Assembly (NCBI RefSeq): GCF_965262965.1
Contig: NZ_OZ253573.1
Span: 3,224,001-3,288,000, forward strand
Direction of reading: 5' to 3'
DNA: 64,000 bases
From: Poriferisodalis sp965262965
Lineage (GTDB): Bacteria > Actinomycetota > Acidimicrobiia > Acidimicrobiales > Poriferisodalaceae
The notes under the pieces are model-generated. The model was given only the letters and a program-made list of their open reading frames with translations, ran no database searches and was not told the DNA's origin. Position numbers and translations under genes: made by a program. Of the stretch, positions 41,290-51,014 are shown in pieces (position 1 is the first letter of the stretch; each line of letters starts with the position of its first letter).

Positions 41290-41893
41290 CCCAGTCGCCA
41301 AGTCTTTGACGACCTGCGCGAGCCGATCCACGACGGTGTCGACTTCGGTACGAAGAGAAATAGTGTCGCCCGCAAATTCGAAGCCCACGCGGCTTCGTAC
41401 ATAAGGATCGCCTGCGAGACGCCCCAGGTTCGTGACCCTGCCGCGTTCAACTGCGTCCAAATGTGTGTGCCGGATGGTCGGAGGGCAGCTTCCGGCGCAG
41501 CCAATCCAAGATGACAAGCGCCTTGCTCGTCTGGGTGTTGGGGGTCCCCGCCACCGCAGCTCGAAATCGCTGCTTGGCCGTCGATCCCCAAGATACGGTT
41601 CCGACGCCCTCCAGTTCGCCGGAATGAGTTCGCTCGAGCCACAGCCTCGCTTCGCTGCGAGTCGCAACGACTGCACAGGTAACGGTCTCGGGCTGATTCC
41701 CCGAGCTCGCGGCTGCCGCGTTGAAATCGGGTGTCCGCACATCGTCGGGGAGGAGTGAAGGAGTCCGGAGGAGACGCAGCGTAGCTAGGCGTCGATTTCT
41801 GTCCAGCACCGTGTAGCGACCAGTGTCAGCCAGGTGATTCCACTTGTGCCCCGCCCTGCCGTTCAGGGCATCGGTGAAGCGGTGAGGTCGTGG
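41290..41893 (-). pseudogene. ParB-like nuclease-domain protein, truncated and frameshifted
   Basis: The minus strand reads LADTGRYTVLDRNRRLATL (ParB-type xGNRR loop), then CAVVATRSEARLWLERTHSG and GTVSWGSTAKQRFRA, up to about 41470. There the frame shifts and continues as HLDAVERGRVTNLGRLAGD and VDTVVDRLAQVVKDLATG, ending at the IS30 end. The frame break sits in a short CA repeat near 41462-41475. The 5' end lacks a start codon (stop at 41896-41894). The family is ParB/DGQHR-like, seen often near restriction and defence genes. Confidence 0.6.
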
Positions 41894-42117
41894 TCAGGCA
41901 ACCCGGCTCCCCTCAGGGGCTGATGCCAGCGTCCATGTGTCGAAGCTGTATGAGCCACACGCGAGCGGCCCGAGACATCGAACTCGGCGTGCGATTCTGC
42001 CTTTCGTGGCCCACGTCTTGTCGAAATCAATTTGGTCGTGACACTCAAGGTCTTTAGTTTCGGAGCTGGCACTTCCCGCTGTCGCATGCGCATGCATGAG
42101 CGCTCGCGAGGAGGGTC
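41894..42117. promoter_or_regulatory. Region upstream of the methyltransferase operon
   Basis: No gene can be supported. A perfect 12-bp palindrome (gcatgcgcatgc, 42084-42095) lies 22 bp before the methyltransferase start and could bind a repressor. Further on, at about 41855-41871, gccctg/cagggc form a short hairpin. Confidence 0.35.
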
Positions 42118-45100
42118 ATGGACGGTCAGGTACTCGCTGTCAGACGGCACGTACCCTTGCGACCCGTGAACGCCGATGAGCTGCTGAGCCGGCTGGTGGC
42201 GCGCAGAGTGGCACAGGAGGTGCCGCCTGGCCCCGGCGCATCACGGACGGTCCGCTTCGGTCACCTCGAAGTCGCGATGGCATCCAAGGCCGGCGAGACA
42301 TTCATGCGTGCCCGGTGGCGCGAACGGGTCGGCAATTCGGAGTTGGGATACCTGCTCGTCTTCGACGACTCGAAGACCGATGGGAGCGTCCTGGTACTCG
42401 GCCCACGCGCAGCGACTGAGCCATTTCGTTCAATGGATTGCGAAGGGCTTGCGTCCGCAATCGAACGGGCAGCGGCCATGCCGTCGCTGGAGGCGTCGCG
42501 TCACATCGCCACCGAAGTTGTGCGTCTCGCAGGCCGAGGTCTGCTGGTGTCGGGATTGCTTACCCGGCACATGCTCGAGCACCGCATTCTGGATGATCCA
42601 ACGTTCGGCCTCTTCGCTGCCGAAGCGCTTCAAGACGTGCGCTGGGACGGCGATTGGCGCTCCGTGCCCGCCGGGCTCGGCTACGAGATCGAAACCCTCG
42701 AGCCGCGTGGGTACTTGCTTCGATTCGACGGCAGTCCCGTGGCCGTAGTGCATCCCAAGGCGGATCCGAGCGACTTCATGCGACTTGACGATGTCGGTCG
42801 CCCGCCTGAAGGCGTGTTGGCAACAGACTGCCGGTCACGAGGTGCTCGATACGGGCTGCTTGCCTGCCGGAATCGTTATCGCCTCTTTGACTGCGACCCT
42901 GCAGCCTCGACGGCGGAATGGCTGGACCTCGACGCTCAGTTGCTCGGCGACGAACGCCGCGCATACCTCGCACTGCTCGCCCCTCGCTACCTGGCTGAGG
43001 GTGGCTTCACCGAATTGCAGGATGAGGCTCAGTCGTTTGGCTCGGCACTGCGACGCCGACTCGACCGCACCATTCGCCACGATGCGTTACCCGCGCTGGC
43101 AGCCGGGCTTGAGCGTTGGGTGGCTCAGACTGGCGCTGACCTTGATGACGATGAATTCAGGCAGGAGCTTCAGCGCGCAGCACTCACCCTGCTGTTCAGG
43201 CTGCTGTTCGTGCTCTACGCCGAGAGCTCGCGCTACTTGCCGACTGATGACGCGACCTACCGTCGGCATTCGCTGGCCGAACTCGTGGCTGAAGCGCAAC
43301 AGACACAAGACGATGTCAGCGACGCTTCGACCGGTCTGTGGTCCAGCTTCGGTACGCTGGTTCGAGCACTCCGCACTGGCAACCCGGCGTGGGGAGTGCC
43401 CGCCTACAACGGCGCTCTCTTCTCAAACAGAGATTTTGAGGGTGCAGCGCTCCTCGAGGAGATCGAACTCGACGACCGTTGCTTTGCCGAGGTATTGACA
43501 GCGGTCGGCATCGATGCAGAGACGGGCCGCGGCGTCGACTACTCCTCATTGGAGATCGCTCACATCGGTCACATCTACGAGACGCTGCTGAGTCTGCAGC
43601 TCACCGTGGCAGATCGTCCGCTGCGGTACGACCTCAGACAAGAGCGATACGTCGCCGCCGTCAACGACGAGCCTGAAATCGTCTCAGGATCGTTGTTGTG
43701 GCAAACCCACGAGGGCGGTCGCAAGTCCGGTGGCGTCTACTACACGCCGGTGCCGCTGGTGAAGCATCTAGTGCGCCAGGCGGTCCTGCCTGCATTCGAA
43801 AGTCACCTCGACGGGGTACGGCACGTTGCGAAGGACGACCCGGTCGCCGCAGCCAATCGACTGCTCGACTTCGCGGTGCTCGACCCTGCCTGCGGCAGCG
43901 CGCATTTCTTGGTCGAAGTCATCGACCTACTCGCCGAGAGCACGGTTACGTTCCTCGCCGAAACGCCGTTGCCGAAGATCCGAGAGTCGATCAATGGCCT
44001 GCGGTCCCAAGCGCGAGCGGGCGTCGAGGCCACCGACGCGGCCCTTTTGCGCAGGTTGCTGCTCAAGCACTGTGTGTACGGGACCGATGTGAGTCCAATG
44101 GGCGCTGAGATCGCCACATTGTCGCTGTGGCTCGCCACATTCGTCCCCGGACTGTCGCTGGCGTACTTGGGCCGCAACGTCGTCGTCGGGAATGCGCTCA
44201 TTGGTGTCGCCTCAGCATCCAGTGTTGTGCCGGAGGGCACATTCCAAGAGCAGTCACTGCGAACGGCGCTGGCGGACGCCTCCGAGGCAGCGGAGCGAGT
44301 AGCTGAGATCGACGACCGCACACCCAGCGAAGTTGAGGCAAGCAAGGCTGCCGACGCCGAGACCGCGGTAGCAACCGCCGGCATGCGACGCCTATTCGAC
44401 CTGTGGACGGCCGAGGGTTTCGAGGTTGTCGGCGCGCGGGAGGCGGCGGAGGTGTCGGGTTCCGATGTCATCGCTGGCACGATGGGCGATGACATTCGCA
44501 GCAAACTTGAAACAGCGACCCGGCTTGCAGCAGAGCACCGTTTCCTGCACTGGCCGCTGGAGTTTCCGCAGGTCTTCGCAGGCGAGCGCAGCGGCTTCGA
44601 TGCTGTCGTAGGCAATCCGCCGTGGGAAGAAGTGACGGTTGAAGAACTTGCGTTCTATGGATTGCACTTGCCTGGGCTTCGAGGCCTCCCCAACCGCGAG
44701 CGACAAGCGGCGATCGACGAACTTCTCGATGATCGACCCGAACTCGCCAGCATGCTGGAAGAGGAGCGAGAGCGACTCGGTGTCGAGCGGGCCGCGCTGA
44801 AGGCAGGTGAGTACGTTTCGACAGGCGGCGACCCCGACCTCTACAAGTACTTCTGCCAGCGGTACCGCAATCTCGTCCGGGAGGGCGGGATGATCGGCGT
44901 GGTGTTGCCGAGGTCGGCGTTCGTGACGCAAGGTTCGGAGGGATTTCGCAACTGGCTCTATACCGAGATGACGGCTCGCCGAATCGACACATTGATTAAT
45001 CGGCGGCTGTGGGCGTTTGAGACTCACCCGCAATTCGGCGTCGCACTCGTCACCGCCCAAAGCCAACGGCCGCCCGCTGGGCACATTGTTGCGATGCTCG

Positions 45101-45189
45101 GGATCGCGGATTCGAACGAGGCCTGGGCAGCTCAGGCTGCGTCATCGGGGTGCCTGTGGCGGTCGCATCGCTTGGCGACGGTTGGCTGA
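42118..45189 (+). CDS. Eco57I-class DNA adenine methyltransferase, main part (frameshifted near 45150)
   Basis: Up to the break this is 1023 residues. GAGGAGGG precedes the ATG. An N-terminal about 480 residues has no motif I can name. The methyltransferase part has GGVYYTPVPLVKHLVRQAV (about 540), motif I LDPACGSAHFLVEV and motif IV GNPPWEE, the (N/D)PPW class of N6-adenine methylases. After AAQAASSG the frame ends as CLWRSHRLATVG, but the continuing protein is in frame +1 from 45150; one extra G in the run GGGG (45147-45150) would give one 1312-residue protein. It is followed by a helicase gene, together probably a restriction or defence pair. Confidence 0.82.
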   Translation: MDGQVLAVRRHVPLRPVNADELLSRLVARRVAQEVPPGPGASRTVRFGHLEVAMASKAGETFMRARWRERVGNSELGYLLVFDDSKTDGSVLVLGPRAATEPFRSMDCEGLASAIERAAAMPSLEASRHIATEVVRLAGRGLLVSGLLTRHMLEHRILDDPTFGLFAAEALQDVRWDGDWRSVPAGLGYEIETLEPRGYLLRFDGSPVAVVHPKADPSDFMRLDDVGRPPEGVLATDCRSRGARYGLLACRNRYRLFDCDPAASTAEWLDLDAQLLGDERRAYLALLAPRYLAEGGFTELQDEAQSFGSALRRRLDRTIRHDALPALAAGLERWVAQTGADLDDDEFRQELQRAALTLLFRLLFVLYAESSRYLPTDDATYRRHSLAELVAEAQQTQDDVSDASTGLWSSFGTLVRALRTGNPAWGVPAYNGALFSNRDFEGAALLEEIELDDRCFAEVLTAVGIDAETGRGVDYSSLEIAHIGHIYETLLSLQLTVADRPLRYDLRQERYVAAVNDEPEIVSGSLLWQTHEGGRKSGGVYYTPVPLVKHLVRQAVLPAFESHLDGVRHVAKDDPVAAANRLLDFAVLDPACGSAHFLVEVIDLLAESTVTFLAETPLPKIRESINGLRSQARAGVEATDAALLRRLLLKHCVYGTDVSPMGAEIATLSLWLATFVPGLSLAYLGRNVVVGNALIGVASASSVVPEGTFQEQSLRTALADASEAAERVAEIDDRTPSEVEASKAADAETAVATAGMRRLFDLWTAEGFEVVGAREAAEVSGSDVIAGTMGDDIRSKLETATRLAAEHRFLHWPLEFPQVFAGERSGFDAVVGNPPWEEVTVEELAFYGLHLPGLRGLPNRERQAAIDELLDDRPELASMLEEERERLGVERAALKAGEYVSTGGDPDLYKYFCQRYRNLVREGGMIGVVLPRSAFVTQGSEGFRNWLYTEMTARRIDTLINRRLWAFETHPQFGVALVTAQSQRPPAGHIVAMLGIADSNEAWAAQAASSGCLWRSHRLATVG

Positions 45190-46055
45190 CGCCGCGTCTG
45201 AGGTCGCAGGCCGAAGCTGACCTCTTGGCCAAGTTGCGCACGGGTTCGAGATTTCCCCTTGGTTCGGGCGGAAGATGGATGTGCTTCGGCGTAGCCGAGC
45301 TGCATGAGACCAAAGACAAGCCCCTTTGGCGAAGTGCCAGAGGGGGTCGACAGTTGTGGAAGGGCGAGAGCTTCGACCAGTACGAACCGCACGGCGCGGC
45401 GGCCCGCAAGTGCCCGGCCAGTGCTGCAGTGCTCAAGAAGATTCGCAAGCCCCGACCAGGCAGCGGTTCGCTCATCGCTGACCATGTCAAGTTGGCGGTG
45501 CGTCGAAGAGCGGTTCGTTCCGAACTCGAACGCGCCCGGCTGGCATTCCGCGATGTGTCGCGCTCCGACGACAGCAGGACTGCCCGCGCTTGCTTGGTTC
45601 CCCCTGAGGTCCTGCTGACCAACAAAGCGCCGTATATCGCATTCGTCGACGGCGACGAGATGACCCAAGCTGCCTGTCTCGGCATCATCAACAGCCTGCC
45701 CTTTGACTGGCAGGTGCGTCGCTACGTCGAGATCAACATGAATTTCTTTCTACTGGAGTCGCTGGTCGTACCCAATCTTGATGACGCCGCCTACTCGGCC
45801 GTTGCCAACGCTGCGGCTCGGCTCTCTGCGGTAGATGACCGCTTCGCACAATTCGCTACGGCCGTTGGTGTCGAATACGGCCCGTTGGCGGCCGACGAGC
45901 GCGAGCACCTGCGCATCGACATCGACGCGCGTGTCGCACGGGCGTGGCAACTCACCCATGACGACCTGGAGACGATTCTTGCCGACTTCACCACTGATGC
46001 TGTGGCGCCGGCCTACCGCGAGGCTCTTGTTGCGCGGCTGCTCGAACTGAGCTGA
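45150..46055 (+). CDS. C-terminal part of the Eco57I-class methyltransferase (target-recognition region)
   Basis: The 301-residue frame begins within the overlap with the first part (VPVAVASLGDGWLTPRL). It continues the methyltransferase: SGGRWMCFGVAELHETKDK, a basic region (ADHVKLAVRRRAVRSELERARL), LVPPEVLLTNKAPYIAFVDGD, and ends AYREALVARLLELS. This is the usual place of the target recognition domain. It stands alone only because of the G-run frameshift. The TGA at 46053-46055 lies 4 nt before the helicase start. Confidence 0.78.
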   Translation: MPVAVASLGDGWLTPRLRSQAEADLLAKLRTGSRFPLGSGGRWMCFGVAELHETKDKPLWRSARGGRQLWKGESFDQYEPHGAAARKCPASAAVLKKIRKPRPGSGSLIADHVKLAVRRRAVRSELERARLAFRDVSRSDDSRTARACLVPPEVLLTNKAPYIAFVDGDEMTQAACLGIINSLPFDWQVRRYVEINMNFFLLESLVVPNLDDAAYSAVANAAARLSAVDDRFAQFATAVGVEYGPLAADEREHLRIDIDARVARAWQLTHDDLETILADFTTDAVAPAYREALVARLLELS

Positions 46056-46059
46056 GACC

Positions 46060-49000
46060 GTGCCGTCCCGTCCTGACTTGCTCGACAACTTCGGAGACTC
46101 GACTCGCCACGCCGAAGCGCTCACATTCCTTCTCGACGACATCAGCGTCGATGACGGCCTGTCGGTGGCCACCGGATTTGTCAGTCTCGGCGGGCTCGCG
46201 CATCTCGCAACAGCAGTCGACGATGGCCGACAGGTGCGTCTATTGATCGGTGCCACTCCCGCGCCGGCGCTCGGAGCGCAGTTCCCCAACACGCTGTTCG
46301 AGACGACACTCGCCGGCCTGCGCCACGACCGGGACCTGGCTCGGTTCCCGCCCAGCAGGGCAGCGGCGCAGCTGGCCGCACTCGACACCTGGCTGGATGA
46401 CGATCACGTCCAGGTCCGCCGCTACACAAAGCGCTTCCTGCACGGCAAGGCGTATCTCTTCGGTGATGCCGAGAATGCCCGGGCTGCGCTTGTCACTTCG
46501 GCGAATCTCACGCGTGCTGGCCTGTTCTCAAACCTCGAGCTCGGGCTCGTCGACTACAGCCCGAACGTCGCAGGCCGGGCTGTGTCGTGGTTCGATGCAC
46601 TCTGGGAAGAAGCCGTCGACTTCAAGGCGGAGTTGCGGGAGCTGTTGTATCCCGACATCGGCCTCGTCAATCCTCGGACGGTGTACCTGCGGGCACTCGT
46701 GGAACTGCTCGGAGGGGAGACGGATGAACCTGAAAGCCCTTCGCCCGGTGCCATTGAGCTAGCCGCGTTCCAGCGGGACGGGTTCAACCGAGCGCTGCGC
46801 ATACTCGAACGCCACCACGGCGTGATCTACGCCGACGGAGTCGGAACCGGAAAGACCGAGATCGGCCTTGCACTGGTCGAGGAATACGCCTTGCGCCGGG
46901 GCCTCCACGCGCTCGTCGTCACTCCGGCACAGCTTGTCGAGCACTGGCGCGGTCGGCTCACGCGGGCTCGTCTGCCTGCCGAGGTCGTCAGCTTCCACCA
47001 GCTGGCATCAGACGAACAACTCGCGACCTCAGGAACTGCGAACCCACAACTGCACCTCCACAGCGACAAGGACGCCTACCGATTGGTAGTCGTCGACGAG
47101 GGGCATGCGCTTCGTACTCCGGGGACCACTTGGTACCGTGCTATGTCGCGCTTGCTTGGCGGGGTTCAGAAGGATCTAGCGCTGTTGAGTGCCACACCCA
47201 TCAACAACGGTCTGTGGGACCTATACCACTTGGTCATGACGTTCGCCCGTCATGACCGCGCGTTTGCAGCATGGGGGATTCCGTCGCTTCGGAATCTGTT
47301 CATCCGAGCTGGTGCCAACGAGCGAGACGCCGAGAATCTCGATCCTGACGTTCTGTTCGAGCTGGCCGATCTCGTCAGCGTGCGTCGAGACCGGCACTTC
47401 ATTGAGCGGCACTACCCGGGTGCAACGTTTCCCGACGGGACACCTGTTGCATTCCCTGAACCAGAGCTGTCCACAGAGCGTTACGACCTCGATGCCGCAT
47501 TCCCCGATCTTGTGCAGACCATCACCGACAGTCTCGGCCAGCTGACGATGGCCCGCTATCGGCCCAGCGCGTACCGACGCGATGACTCTGAGACCGGCCG
47601 AGAAGCGGTGCTCAGCGCACTGCTGCAATCGGCGGTACTCAAGCGATTCGAGTCGTGCTGGCATGCGTGCCTCTTGACCGTGCGTCGAATGCTCGCGGCT
47701 CATGACGTGTTCCTCGAAGCATGGGACAACGGATATGTCCTCAGCGGCGAGTCGCTCCGGCAGGCGACTCTGGCTGACCTCGACGAGTCGGGCCTCGCCG
47801 GTTGGCTCGACGACGAAATGGACGAATTCGTATCCGAGTCGACTGAGGATTTCCTGGAGTCGTACCGAGACTATGTCGCTGGCGACCGTGACGTGCTGGA
47901 AGCGTGTGCTGACGCACTCGACGCACTCGACGCAGCAGGAGATCCCAAGCTGGAACTGCTGAAGCGAGTGCTTCGCGAGGTGCCATCGGACAAGGTCGTC
48001 GTTTTCTCGACCTTCGCCGACACCGTCCGTTATCTCGACGAGCACTTGCCAGACGCCGCTGATGGGCGCGAACGCGTGACCGTGATCGGCGCCGAGACTG
48101 ATCCCGATCAACGCACCGGGTTGCTGGCTCGCTTTTGCCCGGTGACCGTCATTCGCCCCGACTACGAGCCGCCCGACGGCGAAGTCGACTTGCTGCTGAG
48201 CAACGACGTGCTCTCGGAGGGGCAAAACCTCCAACAGGCGGCGGCGGTGGTCAGCTACGACATGCCGTGGAACCCCCAGCGCGTCGTACAGCGATACGGC
48301 CGGGTGGTTCGGCTGAAGAGCCCGCATGACACGGTGTCACTGGTGTCGATGCTCCCCGAACCTGGCGATCTCGAAATGATCCTTCGGCTCGAAGCGGCGA
48401 TTCAGCGCAAGATTGTGGCAGCGCGACCTTACGGAATGGAGATTGAAGTCACCGACACGCAAGTGGAAGAGGAGATCCGCTCCTATGCCTTGCGTCTTGA
48501 GAGTGACGACGCAACCCTGCTAGATGAAGATGACCCGGCCGCTGAAGGCCAGGTGCTCAGCGGCGAACTGCTGCGGGCAGAGCTCCAGCGAGCGGCTGCT
48601 GAAGGCGAGATTGAGCGGCTGCTCAACCTGCCCTGGGGAATCGGTTCGCAGTTCGTGCAAGGCCCGGCGGTTCCATCAGTAGGCCCGTCGGGCGTCTTCT
48701 TCGCTTGCCGGACGCCCGATGGTCATAAACACTGGCGTTACGTCGCTGACGATGGGCAGATGTCCTCGGTCCCGGCGACCATTCTGCGCCGCATCGACCC
48801 GGGCTCTGCCCCTGGCGTTGACGCACCGGATCTTGATCTTGAATCAGCTTGGAGTGACGCAGTTCAGTCGATCATCGACGATCACAATGAAGGAGTCCAG
48901 GCGCTGCTTGAGGGTCGGTCGCTAGGACCCATTCAGCGGTGGGCACGGGGACTATTGGCGGATCCATCAGTTCCGCAGCCGCCGTCGGCGAACGAGGTCT

Positions 49001-49230
49001 TCGAGGCGCTGGCCGTCGAGCGCAGCACCGCCGTGCGAAGGGACCTCGGCGAAGTCAGGCGGACGCTGGACGATGGGTCGATCGACGGAGCCACAGCGGC
49101 CATTCGGATCTCCGAGGTTGTCGACTTCCACGGACTCTTGCCAGTCGAATTGCCGTCAACTTCCTCGGCCATCTCAGAAGATGACATCGGCGTTGTGTGT
49201 TGGATGGGCGTGCTCCCACCGCCGCGCTAG
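46060..49230 (+). CDS. PLD-SNF2 family helicase
   Basis: 1056 residues from GTG 46060. N-terminal phospholipase D-like domain (about 1-190; the HxKxxxxD-type motif is HGKAYLFGD, with a following TSANLTRAG). Then a SNF2 helicase: Walker A DGVGTGKTE, DEGHALR box, LLSATPINNG, later VVFSTFADTVRYLDEHL and LSEGQNLQQAA / RYGRVVRLKSP, the SF2 motifs. A C-terminal about 250 residues is unassigned. Only one HKD motif is present, so a dimeric nuclease is possible. It forms an operon with the methyltransferase; the pair resembles the SNF2 plus methylase half of class 1 DISARM. Confidence 0.85.
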   Translation: MPSRPDLLDNFGDSTRHAEALTFLLDDISVDDGLSVATGFVSLGGLAHLATAVDDGRQVRLLIGATPAPALGAQFPNTLFETTLAGLRHDRDLARFPPSRAAAQLAALDTWLDDDHVQVRRYTKRFLHGKAYLFGDAENARAALVTSANLTRAGLFSNLELGLVDYSPNVAGRAVSWFDALWEEAVDFKAELRELLYPDIGLVNPRTVYLRALVELLGGETDEPESPSPGAIELAAFQRDGFNRALRILERHHGVIYADGVGTGKTEIGLALVEEYALRRGLHALVVTPAQLVEHWRGRLTRARLPAEVVSFHQLASDEQLATSGTANPQLHLHSDKDAYRLVVVDEGHALRTPGTTWYRAMSRLLGGVQKDLALLSATPINNGLWDLYHLVMTFARHDRAFAAWGIPSLRNLFIRAGANERDAENLDPDVLFELADLVSVRRDRHFIERHYPGATFPDGTPVAFPEPELSTERYDLDAAFPDLVQTITDSLGQLTMARYRPSAYRRDDSETGREAVLSALLQSAVLKRFESCWHACLLTVRRMLAAHDVFLEAWDNGYVLSGESLRQATLADLDESGLAGWLDDEMDEFVSESTEDFLESYRDYVAGDRDVLEACADALDALDAAGDPKLELLKRVLREVPSDKVVVFSTFADTVRYLDEHLPDAADGRERVTVIGAETDPDQRTGLLARFCPVTVIRPDYEPPDGEVDLLLSNDVLSEGQNLQQAAAVVSYDMPWNPQRVVQRYGRVVRLKSPHDTVSLVSMLPEPGDLEMILRLEAAIQRKIVAARPYGMEIEVTDTQVEEEIRSYALRLESDDATLLDEDDPAAEGQVLSGELLRAELQRAAAEGEIERLLNLPWGIGSQFVQGPAVPSVGPSGVFFACRTPDGHKHWRYVADDGQMSSVPATILRRIDPGSAPGVDAPDLDLESAWSDAVQSIIDDHNEGVQALLEGRSLGPIQRWARGLLADPSVPQPPSANEVFEALAVERSTAVRRDLGEVRRTLDDGSIDGATAAIRISEVVDFHGLLPVELPSTSSAISEDDIGVVCWMGVLPPPR

Positions 49231-49274
49231 CCGCATCTCGAACCAGGTGCCGGTCAGTCCGGTCAGGCTCGCCG

Positions 49275-49574
49275 TCAGTCTGAACCGGGGGCGATGACGG
49301 TGTCCACCATCGACACGGTCATGCCCGTGACTCGTTCCGGCTGGCCGGCGAATACGGCCGCCCGCTCGGGCGACGCTGCGAATTCCTGGTAGGCGGCTTC
49401 GTAGTCGCCGGGGTGGCTGACTGCCCAGACGAGCTGATTGTTCTCACGGTCGGCATACATGAACTCGACCTTGAAACCAAACTTCGCCCGCACGGCGATG
49501 ATGTCGGGGAACCACTCGAGTAACGAATCCATCTCGCCCTCGACGACGTCGTAGCGGCGCAGTTGTGTCGCCAT
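49275..49574 (-). CDS. NIPSNAP-like/dimeric alpha-beta-barrel protein
   Basis: 99 residues with AAAGGAG before the ATG. MATQLRRYDVVEGEMDSLLEWFP, FMYADRENNQLVWAVSHPGDY and AAYQEFAASPERAAVF fit an antibiotic-biosynthesis-monooxygenase/NIPSNAP-like small barrel. No specific role. Confidence 0.65.
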   Translation of the reverse strand: MATQLRRYDVVEGEMDSLLEWFPDIIAVRAKFGFKVEFMYADRENNQLVWAVSHPGDYEAAYQEFAASPERAAVFAGQPERVTGMTVSMVDTVIAPGSD

Positions 49575-49715
49575 GTCGGCTCCTTTCGCAAGCGGGGTGT
49601 CGCGTTCTTGGCCAGGACGGTTCGGGCCCGTTCGGCTGCGGCGCTGCCCACCGTACTGTCGAGATGACCATCACAACCCACTGACTGGTCGTCCGCGATT
49701 CGGGGACGCCAGCTA

Positions 49716-50330
49716 CTAGCCGCTGTTGGGGTCGAGGGCGACGACGCCGCCCTCGGTGGCGAGGTGGGTCATCGCCACATCGTGGGCTTCCATCGGCAGA
49801 TGGTCAAAGACCAGCTCGCGTGTGGCCACTCCGACACGGGGGCACTCGTCGGGCAGGCGCGCCAACAATCGGTCGTAGTAACCCACGCCGTGCCCCAGCC
49901 GCGTGCCACGCAAGTCGAACGCCACGCCCGGCACGAGCGCCAGCGAAATGTGCCGCGGCTGCAACTCGAAGGCGTCAGCGGTGGGCTGTGGGAAGCCGTG
50001 CCGATGCTGCTCCACGGCGCCCACCGCCGGATGCAAAGTCAATGGCCCGTCAGGCGGCGTCCGCGTCACGGCGAACCGCTGCCACCCGACCGCTTCGGCC
50101 AGACCGTCGAGCGACAGTTCGTGCGGCATTGCCCGGTAGAAGAGGATCAAACCTCCACTGGCTGCCGTTGGCCGCCCCGCAGCGGCCGAACGCTCGTCGA
50201 ACTGTTCGATGAAGTCCTGCAGGCCTGCCACCACAGCCGTCGCCGAACGCTCGGACACCGGCTGCCGATGATGACGGATCCAGCGGCGCCAAGTGGCTTT
50301 CGAAGACCTCGTTCCCGGCCCACTGCTCAT
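49716..50330 (-). CDS. 5-formyltetrahydrofolate cyclo-ligase family protein
   Basis: The frame is open to 50756, but ATG 50330 has a leaderless -10 and gives 204 residues with the family pattern: the Lys/Arg-rich start (KATWRRWIRHHRQ), LALVPGVAFDLRGTRLGHGVGYYDRLL (here the signature) and VGVATRELVFDHLPMEAHDV. The enzyme converts 5-formyl-THF to methenyl-THF with ATP. Confidence 0.83.
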   Translation of the reverse strand: MSSGPGTRSSKATWRRWIRHHRQPVSERSATAVVAGLQDFIEQFDERSAAAGRPTAASGGLILFYRAMPHELSLDGLAEAVGWQRFAVTRTPPDGPLTLHPAVGAVEQHRHGFPQPTADAFELQPRHISLALVPGVAFDLRGTRLGHGVGYYDRLLARLPDECPRVGVATRELVFDHLPMEAHDVAMTHLATEGGVVALDPNSG

Positions 50331-50337
50331 TGGACTG

Positions 50338-50343
50338 ACGCTA
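50338..50343 (-). promoter_or_regulatory. Putative -10 element of a leaderless promoter
   Basis: TAGCGT on the minus strand lies 7 nt before the ATG at 50330 of the cyclo-ligase gene. Confidence 0.45.
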
Positions 50344-50417
50344 GGTACATCGCGTTGTTGCAGCAACACCTCGGGACTGATTTTCCGAACGGCATCAGGT
50401 ACGGGATCTACGCAAAC

Positions 50418-51014
50418 ATGCAGCGCAATCGATGGCCAGACACCGCTGCGCGTGGCCGTGGGCTCCGCGCCGTGGGTATCGGGGAAGTCACGCTTGCGCC
50501 GCTCTATGAACGGCCGCCTCGACCGCTGGCCATGGCGCGCTGGCTTCTCACTCAGTTCTTCTGGTGGCAGAACGGGTTGTGGATCGCTGCCGGCGTCGTG
50601 GCCTGGCTCTGGCTGACACCGTCGGTCGACCGTTTCGCGACGCCCGAAATCTGGGCAATCGGGTTGGTGTACCTGCGCAATGGCGGGCTCATGGTTGCGA
50701 TCGTGGGGAGCCTGCACTGGCGGCTGTACATCCGTCGCAGCCAGGGCACCCAGCACAAGTACGACGAGCGCTGGCTGTCAGTCGGGCGACGACCGTTCCT
50801 GTTCCGCAATCAGACCCGCGACAACGTGTTCTGGTCGCTGGTCAGCGCGTGCGCCATCGCAACGCTGTACGAATCGCTGATGCTATGGCTGTACGCCAAT
50901 GACCGCATCTGGACGGTGTCGGCGAGCGGCGGCCTCGCGAACGTCGCGTACACCGCAGCGCTGACGGTGGCGATGTTCCTGCTGATCCCCGCGAACCCGT
51001 ACCTGATCACGTGA
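50418..51014 (+). pseudogene. Sterol desaturase/fatty acid hydroxylase-type gene, 5' part (interrupted by ISL3)
   Basis: Open from far upstream; ATG 50418 (MQRNRWPDTAARGRGL) is the most natural start. Hydrophobic segments (FFWWQNGLWIAAGVVAWLWL, YTAALTVAMFLLIPANP) belong to the four-helix hydroxylase fold. The frame stops at 51012-51014 inside the insertion. Precise removal of the IS with one target copy would continue in frame into 52252-52494. The central region with the first two His clusters of the family is not found in either part, so an older internal deletion may exist as well. Confidence 0.6.
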
